Below, piece after piece: positions 1-10,378 of a DNA stretch of 64,000 bases. The notes beneath the pieces are model-generated. The model made no database searches. It was given only the letters and a program-made list of their open reading frames with translations, and was not told the DNA's origin. How positions within the stretch are numbered: position 1 is the first letter of the stretch; every line of letters starts with the position of its first letter. Position numbers and translations under genes: made by a program. The DNA is taken from NCBI GenBank assembly GCA_022315425.1, contig JAIUPT010000032.1, forward strand, positions 1,600,501 to 1,664,500, read 5' to 3'. This stretch comes from Pseudevernia furfuracea. Taxonomy: Eukaryota > Ascomycota > Lecanoromycetes > Lecanorales > Parmeliaceae.

Positions 1-902
1 GAAAACTTTGAAGCTCGGAGAGCATATATAGTCCCTGCCTCAAACGCAGAGCCACGGTAGCTAAGTCGCCTTCCGATCTGCAGATGGATAGAATAGTGAA
101 GATATGAGATGTGAGAATAGGAGGGAGGAGAACAGAGGGCTGCAGATTGCAGAGAGGTTGGGGAGGTCTCCCTTTAAGAATCGAGCAAACACAGTAGGTC
201 TACAGAGTACAGGCGCGTTTAATAGTTACAACTTACCTTAAAGTACCTACCTTAGCTTTATGTGACGCAGCAATCTTTGCACTACTGAATAGCACCGCGC
301 ATAAACTCGCACTTTATCAACCGCCGCTGAAGACGATGTCAAGCGTTCTGCTTTCAAGAGCATCTCGTAGGTTAAATATATCACTCTCCTGACGCGAGTT
401 CTCATTAGCTGTTGGACTGTCCTCGAAACCATTCGTGCGAGCTCTTGATATCTAGACCCGAGTGCTCTTCTTCCAACACCATTGCTCAATATTAGAATTC
501 CATTTCTGGCTTTCGTCTAATCACCTCCGTGACAGTAAATTCTGCTGCACCAATGGACTCCAAAGTGGCAGAACAAAACCTCCCTTAGTGAGTTTAACAA
601 TAATCCTTCCGTCCAACCAACATGATTTGCGGGTCCCTTTTGTTAGTGGCACGTTTGTGAAACTCGAAAGGGCTAATCTTATTGTAGGATCTTTCTACAG
701 GCGATCATGCATCATGCAGATCGTCACGGAAACACTTCCTAAGCATCAAAAGATCGATGTCATAAGCGGTGGTGCATGTTGCGTTCGAATATAAACCTGT
801 GAACCACTTCCTTTCCCACTGAAATTTCCACACCTTACTTGCAGTCATTCTTTGAATCTCCTCCATCTAATAATCCAACTATACTCCTCCAACACATCCA
901 CC
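1..902. other. Left-edge region without a supported gene
   Basis: Short open frames occur on both strands (for example 247-489 and 462-794), but none has a recognisable domain, signal peptide or convincing splice structure. The last 60 or so bases are C/T-rich and may be the leader of the secreted-protein gene that starts at 903. Confidence 0.5.
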
Positions 903-1310
903 ATGCGCTCATCCACCCTCTCTGTCTTGGCACTCTCCCACCTCCTCACCACCCTCACCCTGTCGAACCCCACCTCACCTCGGCACATCCTCTCGCCACG
1001 GACCTACTTCCCCAACTGCGTCAACGCGACCAACGGATTCGGTGGCACCGCTCCCTGCAGTTGCACCTGCGAATCAGGCTTCGTCACCAATTCCAATGCC
1101 CCTAACGAAGTCGGCCAGTACATAGGCTGCATTCGCGAGAGCGAGAGCGCTTACTATTCCCCCGTGGGCTGCTTGACCTGTACGCAAAACACGACTGTTA
1201 CCGGCGAGTTCGATTATCTCGGCCCGCGTTACGCATTTGATTGGGGGCTTATTGAGCCGAAGTGTTCGAACGATTGTGCTGCGAGTGCTTTTTCTCCTTC
1301 GATGGCCTAG
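903..1310 (+). CDS. Small cysteine-containing secreted protein, unknown function
   Basis: Single-exon protein of 135 residues. I chose the ATG at 903 because it is directly followed by a hydrophobic stretch (residues 2-20) that reads as a signal peptide; an in-frame upstream codon would only add a weak leader. The mature part has about nine cysteines, including a CSCTC cluster around residues 58-62, a CLTC motif and a late C-x3-C pair, plus two N-glycosylation sequons (NAT, NTT). The size, signal peptide and cysteine pairs are those of a fungal apoplastic or surface protein. I recognise no family, so effector, adhesin and housekeeping wall protein all remain possible. The C-terminal end at 1310 could hide an intron, as the following bases are T-rich. 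Confidence 0.6.
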   Translation: MRSSTLSVLALSHLLTTLTLSNPTSPRHILSPRTYFPNCVNATNGFGGTAPCSCTCESGFVTNSNAPNEVGQYIGCIRESESAYYSPVGCLTCTQNTTVTGEFDYLGPRYAFDWGLIEPKCSNDCAASAFSPSMA

Positions 1311-2183
1311 ATTCTTTCTATCTTTGTAGCGACCCGAGACGATGCGCTTGAGGCTAACCGGGTTTTGGTGTTTGCAGAGCGACCCTCAAGGTCCTACCGC
1401 CCACGTGTGTAGTCTCGAGACTTTGGGCATGATACAAAGCGGGCAGCTTGTACCATAGACGTGATGATCATTGAGCAGCTTGTTTGATGGATATGGTAAT
1501 TAGTAGACCAAGTTTAAAGATGTAATTTCTCTCACCGCAAGCTGCTAGAAGTGACTAGCTAAGAAGAAATAGTGTTCCATACTCCCTCGTGTCCTAATGC
1601 CTTTCTTCGATCTCCTGCGCCTTCTCCTTTTCAGGAAATCACGACTTCTGGTGATGTGACTTCAAACGCGACACTGCCCTAGCTAGCCTGAAGTTCGAGA
1701 AACTACAGACCATATAAAAGGGAAGGGGTTGCCTCGACACGGCTACGTCGCGAAAGATTTCTCTTATACATGTATACGGCTTAGAAAGTAGCCCGCAGTT
1801 ACCCTCAATAGATTGGGTCGAGGTACCATACCACACCATACCGTACCCGAATTCGGCGCAAAGAACATCAAAGGCACTGCTCTCGACTGCAAGATTCTAT
1901 GACAGTTTGCCTGTTCATTTCACCGTTACTATCAACGATAGTACCAGTAATTTGAAAGCCAGGACCAGCGAATGCTAGTGGAAACGAACGGCGAACAAGA
2001 TTTACCACAAAGGAAATATCTTATAAATGACGCACGATCAGTGTCACGATTTTCGTCATAACTTTTTCGACAAATGCGTTGGAATAACAATGCTACCCCC
2101 ACAGTTCCTGAATCTAGCGACCTTGGAAAAGACCTTAATCGTGCCGCGCGCGCACTTAACTCGCCGGCTTGCTACTACAGCTT
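1311..2183. other. Intergenic region, nothing recognised
   Basis: No frame here has convincing coding character on either strand. It serves as the 3' flank of both neighbouring secreted-protein genes, which converge on it. Confidence 0.5.
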
Positions 2184-3087
2184 CTAGTACGAATAAGAAG
2201 CCAAAAAAAGCTGACCCGTCGGACTCCACTCCGGCATGATCACATCCACCTTCACCCTCTGCGCCGTCATCGGAAACGGCGCCAGACTCAAACTCGAGCA
2301 CCTCAAGCAGTAAGTGTAGCCGTCAGCCACCGTGCGCCACACGCCATTGTACGTCTGTGCTTGCATCACCACGCTAGCTGCAGACAAGCCCGAGACTTTG
2401 TTGATACTCGTGACCACCGCTTCAACCGCTAAGTGGCTCCCATTGTTGTTGTGGAGAGCGGCGTTGAAACTTGCCGTGAAAACCCCTTGCCCACGTCCGC
2501 TTGACGCGGTGCGGCCTATGGGCACGAAATGGTTCGCGGAAACGCAGTGTGCCCCGGTCTGAATATCGTTGTCCACGTCATTGCTTCCAACGCATATCTC
2601 ATCAATCGTGCATTTGCCTTCGACGATATACGTACGCTCTTGGGGGTTCGTCCGGCCCGCTTGTGGTGGCACCGTGCAGAGAGTCTTGAAACCTTGGGGG
2701 TTTACTTCGTGTTCGCACCAGGAGCGGCCTGTGTATGTGTAGCCCAGGGGGCATTTTGGGCTGAGGACGGAGGTGGAAGAGCGTTTTTGGAGCGTTGAGA
2801 GAGGGACGTGGGAGTGCAGGATCGGGATTGAGGGGGTGAGGTCCGTGCCGTTGGAGGAGCTGATAGTGATTTGAATGGGGGAGAAGGAGCTGCATGTGAC
2901 GAGCGTTAGCAATTCTCTTTATTCTGGTGGTTCTAGGACAATAGGCAGGATTTGGATCCTGGTGGAGGCTCGTCAGCTCGCTATGGGATGCTCCATACCT
3001 AGAGCGGCTGGTTGGGTCGCTATTCATGCAAGCACCCAACGTCAACAGGATTGACAGCAAAGCCCCGACAAGACTCATTGCAAACAT
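2184..3087 (-). CDS. Secreted protein, unknown function (two exons)
   Basis: Predicted exons are 2999-3087 and 2184-2889, joined across a 109-bp intron with donor GTATGG, branch-like GCTAAC and acceptor CATGCAG; phases match, giving 264 residues. The first exon encodes a typical signal peptide (MFAMSLVGALLSILLTLGAC); a second ATG three codons on is an alternative start. The mature part starts with a Ser/Thr-rich segment. It then has a compact domain with paired cysteines (CPLGYTYTG, WCEHEV, CTVPP, CTIDEICVGS) and a beta-rich C-terminal half ending soon after CLRCSSL. The first cysteine-rich segment looks like an extracellular disulfide-stabilised module, but I cannot name the family. Function unknown; an extracellular surface or host-interaction protein is the plain inference. 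Confidence 0.72.
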
Positions 3088-3631
3088 TTTCAACTCTAAG
3101 CAAGCAGACGAAACCTCGAGATCTATTGTGATGGTATTTGAAATCACTTCAACGAACTGTTTTGAATCACACATTCAATGGTGCGACCCACGACCCACGA
3201 CCCACGTGTCCGCCACTGCGCCAGGCTTGCCGCATAGAGCAGAAATTTTCATATGCGGAAGCGCTTGGATTTTTGTCTTGCTCGACTATTGGTCCAGCAG
3301 AGGACCAGCGCAGATCGGACCGAGGATGGAAAATAGCACGCGACATGCGCAGACGCTGATGCGATTGTGCCGTAGAATTAAGCAATCTCGGAGAGGTACG
3401 CAGGGTGGGCTCCATTCAGAAGACTGGTATCTTTCAATCGTTGGCGAAAAGACCACAGCGACAGATTGCACAACAGACATTGTAAGTGTCGGAGGTTGAA
3501 GCAGTGGATTCATGCCTCCTGCCTGCGTGATTCAATCGCCCAGCTTCTTGAGTCTGCAAGGAAAGAAACGATCAGAGGACGGATGTCCCAATGCAAAATT
3601 TCCCGGAAAAGCAAAGGCTAGAAGACGATCA
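3088..3631. other. Intergenic region, nothing recognised
   Basis: This is the promoter side of the secreted-protein gene at 2184-3087 and the 3' side of the small reading frame at 3632-3934. It includes a short tandem ACCCACG(A) repeat near 3187-3210. Open frames overlap on both strands without coding features. Confidence 0.4.
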
Positions 3632-3934
3632 TTAAGGCTGGATAACGACAAATTCTTCTGCGCCCTCCTCCACCACGCCCTTCAATCTCTCCCTGGCTTC
3701 CTCCACCCTGGCTCCCTCCAGTACTAGCGCAACACGAAACCCATTCTGCGGTCCATGTCTCCCAGTCTGATAGATAATGAAAAGCACAGACTTCTGCGTC
3801 ACTCCGTCCTTCACATGCCCACCCTGATTGCCTACCATCAGAATCCGTCGCTCAATGCCGGAGCCATCATCAATATTGGATATCTCATCCAGTGCTCCCG
3901 AATTTGCCAGTAATTTCAAGGAAGCACTGTCCAT
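3632..3934 (-). CDS. Short hypothetical protein
   Basis: A 100-codon ATG-initiated frame. The C-terminal half looks protein-like: an alternating strand-like segment (RRILMV, KSVLFIIYQTG, GFRVALVLEGARV), an acidic/basic helix (EEARERLKGVVEEG) and a final strand (EEFVVIQP). This could be a small alpha/beta protein. No signal peptide, membrane segment or known motif is visible, and no neighbour suggests a role. The amphipathic pattern is better than expected from random frames, but the frame is short. It could also be the last exon of a larger gene or a remnant. Confidence 0.4.
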   Translation of the reverse strand: MDSASLKLLANSGALDEISNIDDGSGIERRILMVGNQGGHVKDGVTQKSVLFIIYQTGRHGPQNGFRVALVLEGARVEEARERLKGVVEEGAEEFVVIQP

Positions 3935-5619
3935 TCTCAGCGTTGATAATGATGAATATTTTTAAGTCGTTCGCAACAAATTTCTTTACTCTGGTCCTGT
4001 GCACACGCAGGTAGCTTTTGCCTTGGCACTTGAAGGAAGAGCAAAAGCCTTTGCGGTTGTCAGGACCGCAAACACCCTTGTCTCTCGCTTTGGTGGTCCT
4101 GACCTTGGTAGAGTTGACGCAATTTGTAGGGATTAAGGAGGAAGTTGCAGGATGGAATGAACTCGCGGCGACTGCCGGCGAGGGTAAGGTGGTAAGGTGG
4201 CCTATCTGTTTGCGACGAGCCGTTCAGCGGATCGACGTTCTTGTAGATGGATGTACTGCCGGTTTCTCATAGGGGATGCAGGTATCTCCGAAGGAGGCAG
4301 AAGCGAGCGGCGGGAAGGTTGTCAAATTTGATCTGGCGACGCGCCTGTGGCAGTATAAGCTTCCTGAAGGTGCGAATAAGATCTATGATGGAACAAGAAC
4401 AAGAAAAACAAGAGAACCACAGTCAGCTGCAGGTAGAAGGATGATGATTCTATGGAAGCTTTTGGCAGGAAGGTATACCCTTCCGCCAAGAAGCTATGCT
4501 ACATAAAGCTAGCTGCAAAAGCCTTCAAGGCTGCCCCTTCCTGGAGGTGCGAATAGAGACACGATGCCGTTAAGATGGACGGTAACCAGGAAGCTAGAGA
4601 GTGTGAAGGTAGCGCGATTTGTTGTTCTAGATTCTCAAACATTGTGCGAGCTATCATGTTGAGAACAAAGCAAGAAATTAGGGATAAAACAACGACAATA
4701 CCTATCAATAGCCTTGCCTCCCGTACCAGACAAGACGGGGAAAGGCTTGACAATTCTCAGCCTTGCTCGGTCAAATACCTTGCGCATAGGTCGGAAATAG
4801 GCCAATACGGTTTCAGCTACAAACACTAGAGTAGTGGGAATTGGTCGTATCCTTTTACAGTGCTTGACTCCGCATTTCTGGTCGAAACGGCACACTGCCG
4901 GATCTTTCTCATATTTGCAAGCTGCAATAATGAATGTCGATGCAGACAAGCTAATAAGTCTTTCCCTCAGTGAGCCAACTCCGACTGTCTTTCCAGCCAC
5001 CGTTATTGTAAAGTCTACTTTCGCCATTGCTTATCTGCAAGGCCTTTCAAGGACCGCGCACACGTCTCGATACGTCAAAGTGCTCTCATTGTCTTATCCT
5101 TTTGGTAATGTGATGCGTATAGCGCTGAAGCTGAGGTTCCGACTTGGAGGAAAGTGGGTGAGCGGAGGCTCGCGCGCGACGGTCCATGGGTATTCGACGA
5201 CGGCCATTCAGACCATTGTTCGAGAAGTGGAAGCTGGGTCTTTCTGCGCTCAGAAGTCCAGGGTAATTGGTAGATCAGAATTCTAGAATATTAGAAAATC
5301 ATCACCACTGTTCTTTTCGATAGATGTATTTCATGTTGCGTAAAGAGATAGACGGAACCTTCCTGACCATCACACGAGCGTTGCTTCCATGCTACTCGTC
5401 GGAGGCGCTCGGAACATTGCCACGGCTAAGGGGCCGACACACCAAAGCACCCAGCCATGACTTCTTTGAAGGCGTGGCTTAGAGTTTAGTATCGTTGTGA
5501 TCGAGTGCGAGAAAGAGATTATCTAGGCCGACAAGTCGACCAAAGCGCATGCTACGTTGGTTTCGCTCCAGAGCAGGGGTCGGTCGCTTCTTCCATAGAA
5601 AACAAAAATTGTCGTCTCA
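3935..5619. other. Gene-poor region with weak open frames
   Basis: Several overlapping frames (4018-4272, 4276-4506, 4834-5286 on +; 4635-5027 on -) are open, but none has a full domain. A stretch near 4310-4380 (GKVVKFDLAT, YKLPEG) faintly resembles a beta-propeller blade of fungal SMP-30/gluconolactonase-like proteins. It is isolated and flanked by stops, so at most it is a relic. Confidence 0.35.
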
Positions 5620-6591
5620 TCATATCTGCAGAACAACAGCTTCGTTCTTCACCACATGATTCTCCCAACCCTCCACGACCGCCGCATTGACAAAAGTGGT
5701 CCTCCTCTCTGGCTGTCGCCATGATCTGGGAATGAGATATCCCCACATGACACCCCACACCATGCCCGCTAAACTCCCCCATCCACCCAATCGTCCGGAA
5801 ATTTGCTCATACGCTTTCTCCACCCGATCATAAACCCTCTCTTCAATCCCGTGTCCCACATGTATATGACCGTAGACTACCAAGCGCGGTCGCACTCGCA
5901 CGACCTCCTGCGTCAGAAACGCGCACCCAGACTTCTTGAATCCATCTAGATGGCCTCGAGGTGGGCCATGCGTAAGGATGATATCTGTGTGTAGGGGGAC
6001 CTTCTCCGTCCAGACATCCTCTGAAGGGAGATGTTGGAAAGCGGACAGGCCATACTGAGGGGTGAGCGGTGAGCCATAGATCCTGAGGCTGCGATCCCAA
6101 GGAAACGACAGAGTGACGGACGAGTTCTGGAGGTATATCACGTCTCCCCAATTGAGAGAGGCGGCTGGGTAGTCAACATAGTTGGTGTGCTTATCATCGG
6201 ATGCCGCTTGTGCAGCCTGTTTCCGCCTCTCTCGGTGCTGTTCCTTGAACTCATGGTCGAGGAGTAGATCGTGGTTCCCAGCTATCACCACCTTGTACTT
6301 GTGTGGCTGTTCCAATAGCCATGTGAGTTGGGCTTGGATCTCGGAAAATGTACCCCATTTGCTAAGATCTCCAGCGTGAAGGAGAAGGTCGCCGGGCGGG
6401 ATTGGTGGATGCGTGCAATGTGTGTCTGATATGCAGACGACGTTGAGGGTGTGGGTGGGGGGTGGTGGAGGCGGGGGGCGGTGGTAGGATCTCAAGGTCG
6501 AAGCGAGAGCGCGGAGACGATGGCGTGGAAGCTTGACTATCCGGGGCGTGGTAGATTGTTTAGGACGGCTCGCAATCATCTCCAGGGACAT
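5620..6591 (-). CDS. Calcineurin-like metallophosphoesterase
   Basis: Single-exon protein of 323 residues. All metallophosphoesterase signature blocks are present: SDTH at about residues 55-58, GDLS at 74-77, GNHD at 105-108, LTHGPPRGHLDG in the second half and GHIHVGHG further on. These supply the Asp, His and Asn ligands of a two-metal phosphoesterase centre. The arrangement fits the small fungal group related to the 239FB/MPPED family, acting on phosphomonoesters or phosphodiesters; the true substrate is unknown. Ahead of the domain is a basic leader with a run of seven prolines (about 39-45). The region after residue 270 contains a hydrophobic segment (GSLAGMVWGVMWGYLI) that could be a membrane anchor or a buried helix. 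The ATG at 6591 is the only start upstream of the domain in this frame. Confidence 0.88.
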   Translation of the reverse strand: MSLEMIASRPKQSTTPRIVKLPRHRLRALASTLRSYHRPPPPPPPTHTLNVVCISDTHCTHPPIPPGDLLLHAGDLSKWGTFSEIQAQLTWLLEQPHKYKVVIAGNHDLLLDHEFKEQHRERRKQAAQAASDDKHTNYVDYPAASLNWGDVIYLQNSSVTLSFPWDRSLRIYGSPLTPQYGLSAFQHLPSEDVWTEKVPLHTDIILTHGPPRGHLDGFKKSGCAFLTQEVVRVRPRLVVYGHIHVGHGIEERVYDRVEKAYEQISGRLGGWGSLAGMVWGVMWGYLIPRSWRQPERRTTFVNAAVVEGWENHVVKNEAVVLQI

Positions 6592-7665
6592 GGAGATAGT
6601 TCAAGGTTGAAGTGCGTAGCCTGTAGTTATGTACTCCCGCGAGGGATAGTTCGTCAAAGGGCAGGACGATCAGGAGAGTTCTGTCACTCGGTGGTTCTTT
6701 CTCTTGGGTAGTGCTTCACTTCCTTGGCTATGATTCACTGGCCAACGAAGAGCGTCGTATTCTATGTCGATATCATCCTGCAGATTCGCAAGTTGTTCGC
6801 CTGCAATAAAAAGCTATGCGCTCACCTCACGATGGCGAAACCTTTTTGACGCCTATCTCGGAAGCCTAAAACATTGGCAGCGTGCTCCTAGTTTTGAGGA
6901 TTAAATTTACCACCAAACTTTTACTTCGGTACTTATCAAGTATTGAGGTCCTAGCCTTAGTCTCTCATGCTTCGAAACGGCGCTCTGATAAAGCTGGATA
7001 AGCGCCACTTTCGCCGCAAGTGAGCGTCCTCCTTTAAACACTCATGGAAGTGTTGGACTATTGGTGTTGGCTACGCCGCACGGTTAACACAGGGAAGACT
7101 TGCAAGTTACAACGACCGGGTGTTGAGCAGTATGGTATGACACGCGATGTGCCAAGTTGGCAGTTTAACAGCCTTGGCCAGTAAATCTTGGACTTGAAAC
7201 GCGGAGCTGCACGCAGAGCTGCACCCTCTCCTCGGCTACCAACACTATATATGCAATGAAACGAGGTGCTCACTTTGGTGACTTCTTGAGCATGGATGGA
7301 GGCGGGCGCAGACTGTGTCCAAGCCCAGGTAAACATTACTGGCAATTCGTCAAGGGCCGTGGAAACCTTGAGCACGTAGTATGTGTTGACCTGCCAATCA
7401 TTTGGCTTCGCATACGAAACGAGCACATACTCCCACCTGTGTCGATAAAATTAAGAAAGGCTCTTCTAACACGTAGGTCATTGAATGTAAGTCTCTCCAT
7501 GTTAAGTTGGTAAGGTAGAAGTACTTTCATCACATACAACACTACTAGCCCAAAAGCTCTTCACTTCTATAACACCATCTTACTTCTCCTATAACCACAC
7601 TCACCAAGCAACCAAATCTCACGGCCCCAGTCCCTTTTCGAAAGTGACCAGTCACTACCGCAGAT
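6592..7665. other. Intergenic region, nothing recognised
   Basis: This holds the upstream regions of the metallophosphoesterase (-) and of the nucleotidyltransferase-like gene (+), which diverge. Open frames at 7058-7426 (-) and 7256-7513 (+) overlap each other and lack features. The C/T- and CACCA-rich stretch 7545-7660 looks like a leader of the gene at 7666. Confidence 0.45.
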
Positions 7666-8412
7666 ATGGCTTGCGGCATGTTCACGGGGAAAAAGCCACG
7701 TCGTGCACAGATCACCAACATTTCTGGACCTCAAGATTTAATAATGCATGTCCCTAGGCCTCAAGTTGATCATGACGGAAGGCTGATCCGGATCGAGGAC
7801 CACGAGCTTGACAGAACAACTCTCGAAGTAGCCTTGACAACGATGGCAGATTTTATCGACGGGCAGCGCCAAAACATCACAATAATCACCATCGGAGGCG
7901 CCGTAAATACCCTGCTACTGCAGGACCGGCAGTCAACCCACGACGTTGACTTCTTCGGGACGAATATCAACAATGATCAGCGAATATTGTTAGACGAGGC
8001 CGCCAGGTACGCCGAAAGACAAAGCCGGACACCGCTAGGAGGCGAATGGTTCAATAACCAGATGATGCTCTGGCTCCCGCCCAACGTCCATCAAAAGGTA
8101 ACTCAGGAGGCACTCGAGCAGAATGAAGTGGTCTTCGCTAGGAAAGGACTGAAGCTGGTTGTCGCACCATGGAACTACGCACTGTGCGATAAGATGAACC
8201 GACTAGCACGTCCAGATCAAATTCGACCGTACGATGTCATAGACGCGGCATCGTACCTCCATCATCATATCTTGAGGAATGGCGGACCGGTCTCTGCAGC
8301 TCGAATTAAGCGATGGTGCCAAGAATACCAGAAGGACACCAGTGACGATATAATACGTACCGTCAAAAAGGAGTATCGGCGTCTGTATAAGACGGACGGG
8401 ATCGCTAGCTAG
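7666..8412 (+). CDS. Nucleotidyltransferase-fold-like protein
   Basis: Single-exon protein of 248 residues. The central segment has a hydrophobic strand ending in IGGAVNTLLL, followed 9 residues later by THDVDFFG. This is the layout of nucleotidyltransferase-fold proteins (a Gly-Gly start and a D-x-D-like metal site), as in the AbiEii/DUF6036-like families found widely in bacteria and scattered in fungi. Downstream are a substrate-side segment (LKLVVAPWNYALCDKMNRLARP) with conserved-looking Lys and Arg, a PYDVIDAASYLHHHI helix, and a basic C-terminal helix. There is no signal peptide or membrane segment, so it is probably cytosolic or nuclear. The reaction is unknown; nucleotide transfer to protein, RNA or a small molecule is possible, and a catalytically dead copy is too. 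The next gene converges on it. Confidence 0.7.
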   Translation: MACGMFTGKKPRRAQITNISGPQDLIMHVPRPQVDHDGRLIRIEDHELDRTTLEVALTTMADFIDGQRQNITIITIGGAVNTLLLQDRQSTHDVDFFGTNINNDQRILLDEAARYAERQSRTPLGGEWFNNQMMLWLPPNVHQKVTQEALEQNEVVFARKGLKLVVAPWNYALCDKMNRLARPDQIRPYDVIDAASYLHHHILRNGGPVSAARIKRWCQEYQKDTSDDIIRTVKKEYRRLYKTDGIAS

Positions 8413-8585
8413 GGTTTCTGTAGGGATTTTCTAGCCTTTGAATTTAATACCTCGGCGTGTATCTTGGCATTCAATGCTGCGCGCTTTTTTTTCTGTAGAG
8501 TTTAGTAGACTTCTTTAACGTCCTTGTTCCCAGACTAAATCGAAAATAAGGAGCTAGTCGTGCATGTTCGCACCATCGTTATAGT

Positions 8586-9263
8586 TCATGTGAAGTGAAT
8601 ATGCGGCCCCCAAATGAATATGTTCTTAGGCTTGAACCACTGAGACGCCCTTGGATCATCAAAACCCTCCATCAACACATCATCGTGTGACGGCATGACC
8701 AGCGTCTCTGGAAGAGCCGGCACGTTTTTTGTCCAGCCAGGTAGCTCTTCGTGCTTCTTAGACGACTCCGGTCTAGTCCTAAGCTCTTCAGCTTCTTCTG
8801 GCGATATAATAGCTGGAGTATCGCGTGCAAGGCCTAGCTTGATCCTTTCATTGAACGACCTGACAAGTAAAGCGGGGATGCAAGCGAGGAATGCATATCG
8901 AGCTGGGTCCTCGTCCTTGGGGTCTGGTATATCTTTCACAGCCCAGCCGCGCTGCTTCCAGAAGTATTCGAGCTGGTTTCGGTACCCCGTGACGTGATCT
9001 ACGACGAAAAATTCGTAGAGGCGATACAGTGCGTAAAGTGGTGTGTCTACTGATACGCCTTCCGGAACCCAATACTTACGGGCTCGAATATTGGAGAGAT
9101 GTTCTGATCGATGGTTCAAGATTTCTTGAGGGGATGATGGAGGGAAGATCGGATACTCATAGAAATCTGATTCAGCCTGTTGATGTCCTTCATTTTTGGC
9201 TTCTAGCCGTTCAGGTCGCCGAGAACCACAATTAAGAAGAGCACAGATATCCTTGAGCAGCAT
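8586..9263 (-). CDS. Conserved-looking hypothetical protein
   Basis: Single-exon protein of 225 residues, soluble, no signal peptide. It has an acidic N-terminal region and a Pro/Ser segment (FPPSSPQEIL). A central helical part is rich in aromatic residues (LYALYRLYEFFVVD, YRNQLEYFWKQRGW), followed by an alanine-rich helix (FLACIPALLVRSF). The tail is Pro-rich and ends GPHIHFT. Composition and codon use look coding throughout. I do not recognise the family. Its 3' end lies only 173 bp from the end of the nucleotidyltransferase-like gene, in convergent orientation, which gives no functional hint. Confidence 0.6.
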   Translation of the reverse strand: MLLKDICALLNCGSRRPERLEAKNEGHQQAESDFYEYPIFPPSSPQEILNHRSEHLSNIRARKYWVPEGVSVDTPLYALYRLYEFFVVDHVTGYRNQLEYFWKQRGWAVKDIPDPKDEDPARYAFLACIPALLVRSFNERIKLGLARDTPAIISPEEAEELRTRPESSKKHEELPGWTKNVPALPETLVMPSHDDVLMEGFDDPRASQWFKPKNIFIWGPHIHFT

Positions 9264-10378
9264 ATTAGCAGTGGATTAGAACCGTGAGTATAGAATTCAC
9301 AAGCGGACAGTCTACTAAAATGAGACCACAGTGCAGATGTAGAATACGAATACGAGACAAGACGCGACTACTCTAGATCAAAAAGGGCATAGCGCAGAAC
9401 GCGTTCAATTGTTGGAATTGCACTACTCAGCCCTATCGCTTGTACAGAGGTATCTTAGTCAGAGATTTCACGTAGCAGAAAATCATCTGTCACAAATATT
9501 GCAACACCAATCGTCGCCTTGATGGTTTCTGCAGCAATTGGAAAGAGATGACTTTTCAAGTCTCTGTATGACTTTGGTCATTTTCTTACTGCCTTCTCTA
9601 CAGCAGTAACTCGTAAGTCGTCGAGATCTGAAACCTGGGATTGCGGCTGGGATGCACGTTGACCAAACCTCCGCACCATGTTGCTTTGCCTCTTTCCTCC
9701 GCCAAGAAGGCCGTAGGCGCTCTACAAAGTCATCTGTAGCCAACAGTCATGAAGAAGTCTCGGTACATATGCAAGCCTCTATATGCAAGAAGGAGCCGTA
9801 TTACGAGAGAGTGGATGCTGATACATCCCTTCCTTCACAGGGCCCCTTGTAATGTAATTCGAACTCCTTCTAGCTCTTGAGGTTCCGCTATACCAGAATT
9901 CTTAAGTGTGCGATATGTGGGTCTGATGATTTCGCTCCTCAACATCTCTTTATGCTTTTAAACACAACTTGCATCATCTCTCAGTTTGCCTATCAAGCGC
10001 TCATCGCTAGTATCTACCGATATATATTCTGATCACCGATTTCTCCTTCTACATGATATTCGATGGCCTGTTCCAGAAGTTCTCTTGTAGAAATTTTGTG
10101 CTTGATAGCTGCTTTAGTAGGTCGGCGAATTGTACGTCATGATTCTCAGTTTTCAAGGACCATTTCATTGTCACTGAAGATTGAACGCCTCTGCTGTCTT
10201 CCTCATCAAGTTGTATCAAGTTGTGATTGTCTTCAACATAACTGTTTTAGCTGAGTGGTTGCTTTGAGTTCCGTCTGTTTAAAATTCTACATCGATTACC
10301 AAAACCGGCCTGTTCCAAATGCCGACCCTGTTTTAGCTGACAATTGCACTGACATATGAAACGAACCCAGCGGTATCG
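9264..10378. other. Intergenic region, nothing recognised
   Basis: Short frames on both strands (9483-9743, 9652-9852, 10063-10254) lack any feature. The region separates the hypothetical gene at 8586-9263 from the decayed surface-protein gene that starts near 10379. Confidence 0.45.

Noticed and set aside
4276..4506. Faint SMP-30/beta-propeller-like blade
   Set aside because: Single short stretch, flanked by stops; not enough to call even a pseudogene.
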